Shown here one piece after another: positions 34,034 through 41,519 of a stretch of DNA of 64,000 nucleotides. The notes beneath the pieces were generated by a model. The model had not been told where the DNA came from. It was given only the letters and a program-made list of their open reading frames with translations, and did no database searches. Position 1 is the first letter of the stretch. Every line of letters starts with the position of its first letter. The position numbers and the translations under genes are program-made. Origin of the DNA: Clostridia bacterium (lineage in GTDB: Bacteria > Bacillota > Clostridia > Lachnospirales > Bianqueaceae); NCBI GenBank assembly GCA_900764045.1, contig CAAFMN010000064.1:62001-126000 (forward strand). Direction: 5' to 3'.

Positions 34034-35329
34034 ATGAACTATTCAGCTTATTCTGACGGCAAAACTCTCTGCACCGCGCTTTTACAGGAAGCCATCAACG
34101 CCACGCCCATGGGCGGCACGCTTCGGATTCCTGCCGGGACCTATCTGACCGGCTCCTTGTTTTTGCATTCCAATATGACATTGGAGCTTACGCCGGACAC
34201 TGTGCTCCTGGGTGTGGTGGATGAATCCGCCTATCCCATGGTTCCTTCCCGTGTAGCCGGTGTGGAGATGATCTGGCCTGCCGGTCTTCTCAATGTCCAT
34301 CATGTGGAAAACGTCACTATCTGCGGCGGCGGTACGGTGGATGGCCAGGGAGAATACTGGTGGAAAAAATACTGGGGCGATGACCGTCTCGGCGGTATGC
34401 GGGGAGTCTACACCCCCAAGGGCGTGCGCTGGGCTGTAGATTACGACTGCACCCGCCCCCGCAATGTGATTGTCTATGAATCCAAACACGTTACGATCAG
34501 CGGACTGACATCCCGTCAATCCCCCTTCTGGAATCTTCATCTCTGCTACAGCGAAGATCTCCTGGTAGAAAATATTCGGATCGGCGCCAACGCGGGGCCC
34601 AGCACGGACGGAATCGATATCGATTCCTGCAACGGCGCTGTGATACGCCGCTGCCGCATCACCTGTAATGACGACAGTATCTGTGTCAAGGCCGGACGGG
34701 ATTCTGATGGACTGCGGGTCAACCGTGTCTGCGAGAATATCGAGATCTATGACTGCGATCTTGGTTTGGGCGCCGGAATCACGCTCGGGTCCGAGACCTC
34801 CGGCGGCATCCGCAACGTATACATCCACGACTGCCGTTATGATAGCACCTCCTGCGGCTTCCGCATCAAGTCCGCAAGGACACGCGGCGGACTTCTGGAA
34901 AAGATCCGTGTGGAAAACCTCTTCATGGTTAATGTCCGCGAACCCTTCAGTTTTGATCTGAACTGGAATCCATCCTATAGCTATTGTGAAATTCCTAAAG
35001 ATTACGACGGCGTGATCCCGGAGTACTGGCATGTGATGGCCACCAGAGTTCCGGAAGAACTTGGAATTCCCGCTGTGCGTGATATCGAGATTCGCGGAGT
35101 AACCGCCACGATCACTCCGGAATATCAGGGCAAATCCTATGCTTTTTTGATCCATTCCTATCCGGAAAAACCCATCGAAAATATCCGCATGAAGGATGTT
35201 TCCATCACCGCGAAAGAATACGGTTCTGTCGACAATATCCGGAACTGGACCATGAAAAATGTCCAGATCACGACCTGTCAGATCCCCAAAGATCCTTCCG
35301 GCTTCGATCCTCTGGCTCCCGGTCTGTAA
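34034..35329 (+). CDS. GH28-family hydrolase with altered active site
   Basis: A 431-residue right-handed beta-helix protein of the polygalacturonase family. Recognisable motifs are STDGIDIDSC (near residue 195), CNDDSICVKAG (near 215), GLGAGITLGSETSGG (near 250) and RIKSARTRGG (near 280). The family's usual N-T-D becomes S-T-D, and the G-H-G motif reads G-L-G, so the conserved His is absent; the D-D and R-I-K motifs are kept. Activity or substrate may therefore differ. No signal peptide is present, so a cytoplasmic role on imported fragments is likely. The start at 34034 has AAGGTGAT upstream; a GTG nine bases earlier is less likely. Confidence 0.85.
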   Translation: MNYSAYSDGKTLCTALLQEAINATPMGGTLRIPAGTYLTGSLFLHSNMTLELTPDTVLLGVVDESAYPMVPSRVAGVEMIWPAGLLNVHHVENVTICGGGTVDGQGEYWWKKYWGDDRLGGMRGVYTPKGVRWAVDYDCTRPRNVIVYESKHVTISGLTSRQSPFWNLHLCYSEDLLVENIRIGANAGPSTDGIDIDSCNGAVIRRCRITCNDDSICVKAGRDSDGLRVNRVCENIEIYDCDLGLGAGITLGSETSGGIRNVYIHDCRYDSTSCGFRIKSARTRGGLLEKIRVENLFMVNVREPFSFDLNWNPSYSYCEIPKDYDGVIPEYWHVMATRVPEELGIPAVRDIEIRGVTATITPEYQGKSYAFLIHSYPEKPIENIRMKDVSITAKEYGSVDNIRNWTMKNVQITTCQIPKDPSGFDPLAPGL

Positions 35330-35339
35330 GATAGTTCTT

Positions 35340-35370
35340 AAGGCGCAGCGATTGACTGCGCCTTTTCTTA
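35340..35370 (+). terminator. Terminator of the hydrogenase-GH28 operon
   Basis: GGCGCAG pairs with CTGCGCC around the loop CGATTGA and is followed by TTTTCTTATATT. It lies 12 bases after the GH28 stop. Confidence 0.85.
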
Positions 35371-35395
35371 TATTTTATCAATTGATCTGATTAAA

Positions 35396-35443
35396 TATAA
35401 TCATTCACATATTCTTGTCTCTGTGATAAAATAAAATCATTCA
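35396..35443 (+). promoter_or_regulatory. leuA-araC promoter with flanking direct repeats
   Basis: TTCACA (35404-35409) and TAAAAT (35427-35432) are 17 bases apart. Two 12-base direct repeats, TATAATCATTCA (35396-35407) and TAAAATCATTCA (35432-35443), differ at one base. They overlap the -35 and lie next to the -10, 36 bases apart. AraC-type domains often bind direct repeats, so these are candidate sites for the fused regulator itself; this is inference. Confidence 0.6.
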
Positions 35444-35480
35444 TTTTGATTTATTTTATTTTGAAAGAAGGTACACTCCC

Positions 35481-37463
35481 ATGAGTTCCAAATATCAACG
35501 CCAATATTTTGTTCCGGAAGCTCCCACCTATGACTGGGTGCACAAAGACCATATCGACAAAGCGCCTCTCTGGTGCTCCGTCGATCTTCGAGACGGCAAC
35601 CAGGCTCTGATTGAGCCCATGAGCCTCAGTGAAAAGCTGGAGTTCTTTCAGCTTCTGGTCTCCATCGGCTTCAAGGAGATCGAAGTCGGCTTTCCTGCCG
35701 CCTCCGAAACAGAATTCGACTTTATCCGAACTCTGATCGAGCAAGATATGATCCCGCCGGATGTGACGATTCAGGTCCTGACCCAGGCGCGGGAACACAT
35801 CATCCGCCGTACATTTGAAGCGGTCAAAGGCGCGCCGCGCGCCGTGATCCATCTCTACAACTCTACCTCCGTCGCGCAGCGGGAACAGGTATTCAAAAAG
35901 GATAAAGAGCAGATCAAGCAGCTCGCCATCGATGGCGCCCGCCTTCTGAAGCGCCTTGCAGATGAGACCGACGGCAATTTTTCTTTTGAATACAGTCCGG
36001 AGAGCTTTCACGGAACCGAAGTGGAGTATGCTCTTGAGGTCTGCAACGCCGTACTGGATGTCTGGCAGCCCACACCGGATCATAAGGCCATTATCAATAT
36101 TCCGGCTACTGTTGAGACGGCGATGCCCCATGTCTTTGCGACGCAGATCGAGTATCTGCACAAGCACCTCAAATACCGCAGCAACGTCCTGATCAGCCTG
36201 CATCCTCATAACGACAGAGGATGCGGTGTCGCCGACGCGGAGCTTGGCGTACTGGCGGGCGCGGACCGTGTCGAGGGCACACTGTTCGGCAACGGCGAAC
36301 GAACCGGCAATGTGGATCTGATCACCGTCGCTATGAACCTTTTTTCCTATGGGGTAGATCCGGGACTGAACTTCTCCGCCATGCCTCAGATTCGCGAGGT
36401 CTATGAACGCCTTACCCGCATGCAGGTGCCGGATCGTCAGCCTTACGCGGGCGACCTGGTATTTACCGCTTTTTCCGGTTCCCATCAGGATGCCATCGCC
36501 AAAGGCATGGCCTGGAGAGAAACACACGCGCTGGATGAGTGGACCGTCCCCTATCTGCCCATCGACCCATTGGATGTTGGGCGCACTTATGACGCGGATG
36601 TCATCCGCATCAACAGCCAGTCCGGCAAGGGAGGCGTCGCGTATATCCTTAAGCAGAACTTCTCCATCTCCATCCCGGAAAAAATGCGTGAGGAAGTGGG
36701 TTACGCCGTAAAGCAGGTCTCTGATGAGGAGCACAAGGAGCTGTCTCCGCAGTGGGTTTACGAGATCTTCTCCGAGAACTATCTGGATTATACGCCGATC
36801 TTTACCATCAGCGAGTGCCACTTCCGCCAGACGGAAGGCATTATGGCAGAATCTACCATTCAGTGCGGCGAGAAGAAGACAATCGTAGACGCGAACGGAA
36901 ACGGACGTCTGGATGCCGTCAGCAACACGATCAAGCAGTATTTCGGCATCAGCTATGAACTGACTGTCTATGAAGAGCACGCACTGTCCCGCGGTTCTTC
37001 CTCCAAGGCTATGGCCTATGTCGGCATCGTATGCCAGGATCACACCTATTGGGGCTGCGGCATTGACGATGATATCATCTCCGCTTCCATTCATGCTCTG
37101 GTCATTGCGGTCAACAAACTCCCGCAGCTGCAAAATGATACGCACATTCAGGATGACCGGTTGATGAATATGCTGAATTATATCCAAACCAATTATCAAA
37201 CAGTCACACTGGAGGACATGGCCGCGCAATTCCATCTGTCTACTCCCTATATTTCCAAATACATCAAAGACAAATCCGGAAAAACCTTTGGCGAGCAGGT
37301 GGCTCAGGTTCGTCTGAAACGCGCGAAAACACTGCTCAAGAATGGAAATATGACGGTTGAAAATATATCCTACGCCGTGGGATATCCCAATGCCGAACAT
37401 TTTACGAGGGTATTCAAAAAAGCTTTTCAGATGACTCCCTTGCAATACCGGAAGATGAATTAA
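35481..37463 (+). CDS. leuA: 2-isopropylmalate synthase fused to an AraC-type DNA-binding domain
   Basis: A 660-residue protein with an unbroken frame. Residues 1 to about 555 are a complete type II 2-isopropylmalate synthase: DLRDGNQALIEPMS (near 35), the HPHNDRGCGVADAELG metal-binding motif (near 242), GNGERTGNVDL (near 271), and the C-terminal leucine-binding domain ending near GIDDDIISASIHALVIAVNK (quoted in part). From about residue 558 an AraC-type HTH follows: LEDMAAQFHLSTPYISKYIKD and GYPNAEHFTRVFKKAF. The enzyme makes the first committed product of leucine synthesis. Placing the leucine-sensing domain beside a DNA-binding domain suggests a dual enzyme/regulator; that role is inferred. 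Confidence 0.9.
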   Translation: MSSKYQRQYFVPEAPTYDWVHKDHIDKAPLWCSVDLRDGNQALIEPMSLSEKLEFFQLLVSIGFKEIEVGFPAASETEFDFIRTLIEQDMIPPDVTIQVLTQAREHIIRRTFEAVKGAPRAVIHLYNSTSVAQREQVFKKDKEQIKQLAIDGARLLKRLADETDGNFSFEYSPESFHGTEVEYALEVCNAVLDVWQPTPDHKAIINIPATVETAMPHVFATQIEYLHKHLKYRSNVLISLHPHNDRGCGVADAELGVLAGADRVEGTLFGNGERTGNVDLITVAMNLFSYGVDPGLNFSAMPQIREVYERLTRMQVPDRQPYAGDLVFTAFSGSHQDAIAKGMAWRETHALDEWTVPYLPIDPLDVGRTYDADVIRINSQSGKGGVAYILKQNFSISIPEKMREEVGYAVKQVSDEEHKELSPQWVYEIFSENYLDYTPIFTISECHFRQTEGIMAESTIQCGEKKTIVDANGNGRLDAVSNTIKQYFGISYELTVYEEHALSRGSSSKAMAYVGIVCQDHTYWGCGIDDDIISASIHALVIAVNKLPQLQNDTHIQDDRLMNMLNYIQTNYQTVTLEDMAAQFHLSTPYISKYIKDKSGKTFGEQVAQVRLKRAKTLLKNGNMTVENISYAVGYPNAEHFTRVFKKAFQMTPLQYRKMN

Positions 37464-37464
37464 T

Positions 37465-37506
37465 AAAAACTGGCGGTCCACTTCACAGTGAGCCGCCAGT
37501 TTTTAT
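37465..37506. terminator. Bidirectional terminator between leuA and the lysozyme gene
   Basis: AAAAACTGGCGG pairs with CCGCCAGTTTTT; the loop contains a second small stem (CACT/AGTG). Both flanks carry A or T runs, so it serves the two convergent genes. Confidence 0.9.
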
Positions 37507-38133
37507 TCAATCCAGATGATTCAGTCCCGCGCGCCGGATAATCGCCGGATAATCCCGGTATCCGCGGTTCAGATCGACATTGCCTATGATCCCCGGCATT
37601 CGCCCGGTATCACTGTACTGCCAGATACCGACATTTTCCCGTCCCGGCGTCTCGCCCTCGCGGTAGCGTGCGTACCACAGATCATACTCTGTCAGTTCCG
37701 CCGGATAAAAAATATTTTGCAGAAAATCCGCATTGGCATAATACATGGCATAATAGCCTAGCTCCTGAACGGTGCCGCAAAACGCTTTAACCAGATCCGT
37801 CGCCAGGCACTGCGTCACCTCCACACCATTTCTCCTGGCATACAGCACTGAATCATATTCATAATCAAAACAGACCGGATATTCCAGGCGGTACGGACGA
37901 ACCGCATCCAGACACCTTCGGGCCTCTTCTGCCGCCGCCTGCGGGCTCAGCGCATAAGAAAACCAATACACGCCGCAGGGAATCCCCAATCGGTTGCATT
38001 CTGTAATATTGCGTTCGAACTGCGGATCCAGTGTTCCTGCACCAAATCCAGCACGAATGATCACAAAATCCGTCGTCACCTGCTCCCAGTCAATCTGCCC
38101 CTGAAACCGGCTGACATCAATTCCGTTCCACAT
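37507..38133 (-). CDS. GH25 lysozyme-like muramidase
   Basis: A 208-residue single-domain GH25 protein: GIDVSRFQGQIDW at the N-terminus, FVIIRAGFG near residue 25, and the catalytic FDYEYD near 92. GH25 enzymes cleave peptidoglycan at muramic acid. There is no signal peptide or wall-binding domain, so export, if any, needs a holin or another route. The start at 38133 has AGGAA ten bases upstream; a GTG nine bases earlier lies too close to that site. Confidence 0.85.
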   Translation of the reverse strand: MWNGIDVSRFQGQIDWEQVTTDFVIIRAGFGAGTLDPQFERNITECNRLGIPCGVYWFSYALSPQAAAEEARRCLDAVRPYRLEYPVCFDYEYDSVLYARRNGVEVTQCLATDLVKAFCGTVQELGYYAMYYANADFLQNIFYPAELTEYDLWYARYREGETPGRENVGIWQYSDTGRMPGIIGNVDLNRGYRDYPAIIRRAGLNHLD

Positions 38134-38189
38134 TTTCAACACTTCCTACACTGAGATGCTACAGTATATTCCGTTCTCTCGGCTTTGGT

Positions 38190-39170
38190 TCAGACGATCT
38201 CATTTTGGAGCAGCGCATAATAATCCTCTGCATTAAGCGTCAGATCCGTTGCAGAGAGGGAGTCCTGCATCTGTTCCAATCGGCTGCAGCCCAATACAGG
38301 GATAACCGGAAAATCCTGGCTGGTCAGATACGCCACGGCAAGCGCTGCCGGTGACACTCTGTATTTTCTGCAAAGCCATAAGGCTGCCTCCATCCTCTGT
38401 CGGTTTGCCGGGTCTTTGTATTTTCCCAGAGCATCCGCTTCCGCCAGCTTATCATAACCTCCCAAGGTCTGTGCTCTGCTAAAAAGTCCGTGGGCTTGGG
38501 CCGTAAAACACATCACGAGCATCCCGCTCTTCTTATATTCTTCATATTCCTCAGGACGGATTGCAAGCTGCGTATCATCCTTATTGCAGCAATCCTCAAA
38601 TTTTGCCATGCTCCATTCGATCTGGCTTGCCGTGAAGGGTGTCAGGCCATGCCCCTTTGCATATCGATTGGCCTCCTGAATCCTGTCATATCGCCAATTG
38701 GAAGCTCCGACCGCACCCACTTTCCCTTCTTTTACAAACTGGTCCAGGGTCTCCATCACTTCCGGCAAATCCATACTGCTGTGATCCCTGTGTAGAAAAT
38801 ACAGATCGATATGATCTGTTCTGAGATCCAACAGTGAAGCCTCCAGATCTTCCCGCAGACACTTCGCGTTTAAGCGCGACTCATGCCGCTGATGGAGCGG
38901 CGGATGTCCGCCTTTGGTAATAAGATAGACCTGATTTCTGCACTTCCGATCCTCCAGATAGCTGCCTATCACGTCCTCGCAATATCCACATCGGCCGCCG
39001 TTTTTATACCATTCTCCGTAAACTCTGGCCGTATCCAGCACATTCACTCCCTGCTTCCGGGCATAATCTATGACCCGCCAGGACTCCTCCCTGCTCATCG
39101 GCTCACCAAAATTGGTAGACCCCAAAGCGATTCGAGAGATCCTATGTCCTTGCCAATGGATCTGTTTCAT
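38190..39170 (-). CDS. Aldo/keto reductase
   Basis: A 326-residue NADPH-dependent reductase-like TIM barrel. Family motifs are GSTNFGEPMS, LDTARVYGE (catalytic Asp and Tyr, near residue 50), LITKGG, and DLYFLHRDH near 118, with a later VGASNWRYDRI. The substrate is not evident. It is divergent from a second aldo/keto reductase, and their -35 boxes abut, suggesting shared control. A cysteine-rich insertion (GGRCGYCED) follows the catalytic Tyr. Confidence 0.85.
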   Translation of the reverse strand: MKQIHWQGHRISRIALGSTNFGEPMSREESWRVIDYARKQGVNVLDTARVYGEWYKNGGRCGYCEDVIGSYLEDRKCRNQVYLITKGGHPPLHQRHESRLNAKCLREDLEASLLDLRTDHIDLYFLHRDHSSMDLPEVMETLDQFVKEGKVGAVGASNWRYDRIQEANRYAKGHGLTPFTASQIEWSMAKFEDCCNKDDTQLAIRPEEYEEYKKSGMLVMCFTAQAHGLFSRAQTLGGYDKLAEADALGKYKDPANRQRMEAALWLCRKYRVSPAALAVAYLTSQDFPVIPVLGCSRLEQMQDSLSATDLTLNAEDYYALLQNEIV

Positions 39171-39193
39171 CGTCTTCCCCCCCTTATGGCAAT

Positions 39194-39251
39194 ATTATAT
39201 AATATATTTTCAGAATACTCCATGGACTTTTCCGGATAATTCATATATAAT
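39194..39251. promoter_or_regulatory. Back-to-back divergent promoters of two aldo/keto reductases
   Basis: Rightward: TGGACT (39223-39228), 17 bases, TATAAT (39246-39251). Leftward: TGGAGT (39222-39217), 17 bases, TATAAT (39199-39194). The -35 boxes touch and form ACTCCATGGACT, a near-perfect palindrome. One regulator bound here could control both genes. Confidence 0.7.
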
Positions 39252-39280
39252 TAAATCAGTCTAATTAAGGAGGTTTTCAT

Positions 39281-40396
39281 ATGCAGAAAAAGTACATTCC
39301 ATCCCTCGATACAACCGTCTCCCGTCTAGGCTTCGGCGCTATGCGCATGCCCAGAATCGGCGAAGAAGTGGACACCGAGACCGTCAAAAAAATAGTTGAC
39401 AGCGCGATCGCTGCGGGTCTGACATATTTTGATACCGCCTATGTTTATCACGGTCAAAAGAGTGAGGGCGTGTTAAAAGAATGTCTTGTTGACCGCTATC
39501 CGCGGGATTCATTTACCATTGCCGACAAAATTCCTTTATGGATGGCCAATGGGCCGGAAGATGTCGCCAGGATCTTTGAAGAGGAGCTGAGCCGTTTGGG
39601 TGTCAGCTATATTGATTTTCTGTTGCTCCACGCTATGAATGCCGATCGTTGGGAAGACGCCAAGAAATGGCACGCCAATGAGTATCAGCAGGAATTGAAA
39701 AAGCAGGGCAAAATCCGTTTCGCTGGCTTTTCCTTCCATGATAAGCCGGAAACACTCCGCAAAATGTTAGCCGAAGGGCAATGGGACTTCTGTCAGCTGC
39801 AGATCAATTATTTTGACTGGGATGATTATGCTCAGGAATTATATAATATCGCGACCGAGGCCGGCATTCCGATTATTGTTATGGAACCTATCCGCGGCGG
39901 CGCCCTGGCCAATCTGGCTCCCGATGTTGCCGCTCCGTTCCGCAAGGCATGTCCCGGCTCCACCGATGCTGAATGGGCATTGCGTTTTGTCGCCTCTCAG
40001 GATAATGTCGCCGTCATTCTGAGTGGTATGTCCAATCTGGAGCAGATGGAGCAGAATCTTACCACCTTCGACAAGATGCAGCCGCTGAATGAGACCGAAC
40101 AGCAGGCCGTAAAGGATGTCATGGCCGCGATTCACGCCAAGCCTCTGGTTCCATGCACCGGCTGCCGTTATTGCATGGACTGCCCCTTCGGCGTAGATAT
40201 CCCCGCTGTCTTCAACATATATAACGATTACCAGATGTTCAACAACATCGATACCTGCAAGAACCGCTACCACAAGCTGCTCAATGAGGGCCATGGCGTA
40301 GATCACTGCAGAAATTGCAAAGCATGCATGAAACATTGCCCGCAAGGCATTCAGATTCCTGTACGCTTAGCCGAAATCCATGAATTGTTAAAATAA
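39281..40396 (+). CDS. Aldo/keto reductase with C-terminal ferredoxin domain
   Basis: A 371-residue protein. Residues 1-280 are an aldo/keto reductase barrel (LGFGAMRMP, FDTAYVYHGQ with catalytic Asp and Tyr, DFLLLHAMN). The C-terminus carries two 4Fe-4S motifs: CTGCRYCMDCP (near residue 288) and CRNCKACMKHCP (near 347). Proteins of this type are common in anaerobic clostridia; the clusters suggest electron transfer rather than a plain NADPH reaction. A strong AAGGAGG precedes the start. The gene is divergent from the other reductase. Confidence 0.9.
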   Translation: MQKKYIPSLDTTVSRLGFGAMRMPRIGEEVDTETVKKIVDSAIAAGLTYFDTAYVYHGQKSEGVLKECLVDRYPRDSFTIADKIPLWMANGPEDVARIFEEELSRLGVSYIDFLLLHAMNADRWEDAKKWHANEYQQELKKQGKIRFAGFSFHDKPETLRKMLAEGQWDFCQLQINYFDWDDYAQELYNIATEAGIPIIVMEPIRGGALANLAPDVAAPFRKACPGSTDAEWALRFVASQDNVAVILSGMSNLEQMEQNLTTFDKMQPLNETEQQAVKDVMAAIHAKPLVPCTGCRYCMDCPFGVDIPAVFNIYNDYQMFNNIDTCKNRYHKLLNEGHGVDHCRNCKACMKHCPQGIQIPVRLAEIHELLK

Positions 40397-40402
40397 CTTT
40401 TA

Positions 40403-40432
40403 ATCCCTCCTTCAAATGAAGGAGGGATTTTC
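40403..40432 (+). terminator. Terminator of the ferredoxin-type reductase
   Basis: ATCCCTCCTTC pairs perfectly with GAAGGAGGGAT around the loop AAAT, followed by TTTTC. The strong stem lies just after the reductase stop at 40396. Confidence 0.9.
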
Positions 40433-40438
40433 ATCGTA

Positions 40439-40975
40439 TCATATTTCTGAATATTTTGCAATCTTTCGTGGAGGGTTCTCATGCGGCCCTAGCATCTTTT
40501 CCATCCAAACCATATCGTACCATTCCCCAAGCTTATATCCGCATTGATGGAAATGTGCCGCCATCTGAAATCCCTGTTTTTCGTGGAAATGAACGCTGGC
40601 CGGATTGGGCCACGCGATACAGGCGTTGAGATTAAGAAATCCCTGTTTTTTCAACGCCTCTTCCAATGCGTTATACAGCTGTTGGCCAACGCCTATCCCG
40701 CGCTGATCCCATTTTACATAGATGGAAAGCTCTGCTCCCCAGCCGTAGGCTGCACGCTCATGAAATGCCGAGGCATAGGCATAGCCCACAATCCCCTCCG
40801 GCGTTTCTGCCACAAGGTACGGATACTTCTGCAGCGTGTTTCGTATGCGCTCCGTAAACTCCGCTACCGAAGGCACTTCATACTCAAAGGTAACTGCTGT
40901 CTGTTCTACATAAGGCGCGTAAATCCCCAGAAGCTCTTCGGCATCCTCTTCCTGCGCCGTACGTATTTTAATCAT
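40439..40975 (-). CDS. GNAT acetyltransferase, phosphinothricin-acetyltransferase type
   Basis: A 178-residue acetyltransferase. IRTAQEEDAEELLGIYAPYVEQT opens the domain (quoted in part), VAETPEGIVGYAYASAF and the acetyl-CoA loop QRGIGVGQQLYNALE (near residue 93) follow. The fold and order match the bar/pat-like group, which acetylates amino-acid-like compounds; the true substrate is unknown. The start at 40975 overlaps the end of the NUDIX gene and has GGAG six bases upstream. It is the last gene of the long dnaG run. Confidence 0.82.
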   Translation of the reverse strand: MIKIRTAQEEDAEELLGIYAPYVEQTAVTFEYEVPSVAEFTERIRNTLQKYPYLVAETPEGIVGYAYASAFHERAAYGWGAELSIYVKWDQRGIGVGQQLYNALEEALKKQGFLNLNACIAWPNPASVHFHEKQGFQMAAHFHQCGYKLGEWYDMVWMEKMLGPHENPPRKIAKYSEI

Positions 40976-41501
40976 ATGCCGCTCCATCTCCTTCGTAAAT
41001 ATCAAAAATACGATCCGCAAAAAAATATGGCACAAATTGCCCTGCATCGATCAGCGTTTGAAGTTCTGCCCGATCCACCCAACGAACAGCCGCCACCTCT
41101 TCATATTGAAGATGAAGCTGATCCAGTTCGACATCCCGGCAGACCATCCAATAATCATCAAATCCGTTCTTCCAATGGAAAGTGAAACGGACCTGCTCCT
41201 GAGACAAATCCAGCGGCAGACCTAATTCCTCCAATACTTCACGCTCCGCGGCCCGGCGGCTGTCGTCTCCAGCTATAGCGGAGCCGCCGGTTGAAATGTC
41301 CCATAGACCAGGCCAGCCCTTTTTCCAGGGCTGGCGCTGTTGAATTAAAAGCTTTCCTTGAGAGTTAAAAATACAAATATGCACGACGAGATGATATTCT
41401 CCAGGAGCCAGCGGGTCTCCCCGCCGGTGTGTTTGTCCGGTAAGATTCCGCTCCCTGTCGTATACATCCCATATTTCGTCGTCATTATCTCCCTGCGGCA
41501 T
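40968..41501 (-). CDS. NUDIX hydrolase (IDI-like)
   Basis: A 177-residue protein with a NUDIX box: GGSAIAGDDSRRAAEREVLEELG (quoted in part; REVLEELG holds the metal-binding Glu residues, near residue 90). The opening DEIWDVYDRERNLTGQTHRRGD is typical of YfcD-like NUDIX enzymes related to isopentenyl-diphosphate isomerase. The substrate is uncertain. It begins 18 bases after the DUF5060 gene and overlaps the GNAT gene by 8 bases. Confidence 0.85.
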   Translation of the reverse strand: MPQGDNDDEIWDVYDRERNLTGQTHRRGDPLAPGEYHLVVHICIFNSQGKLLIQQRQPWKKGWPGLWDISTGGSAIAGDDSRRAAEREVLEELGLPLDLSQEQVRFTFHWKNGFDDYWMVCRDVELDQLHLQYEEVAAVRWVDRAELQTLIDAGQFVPYFFADRIFDIYEGDGAAYD

Positions 41502-41519
41502 TATATCTTCCTTTCCGGT

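Noticed and set aside
35451..37481. 676-codon open frame antisense to leuA
   Set aside because: It mirrors the codon pattern of the leuA frame, has no ribosome site, no recognisable domain and no promoter.
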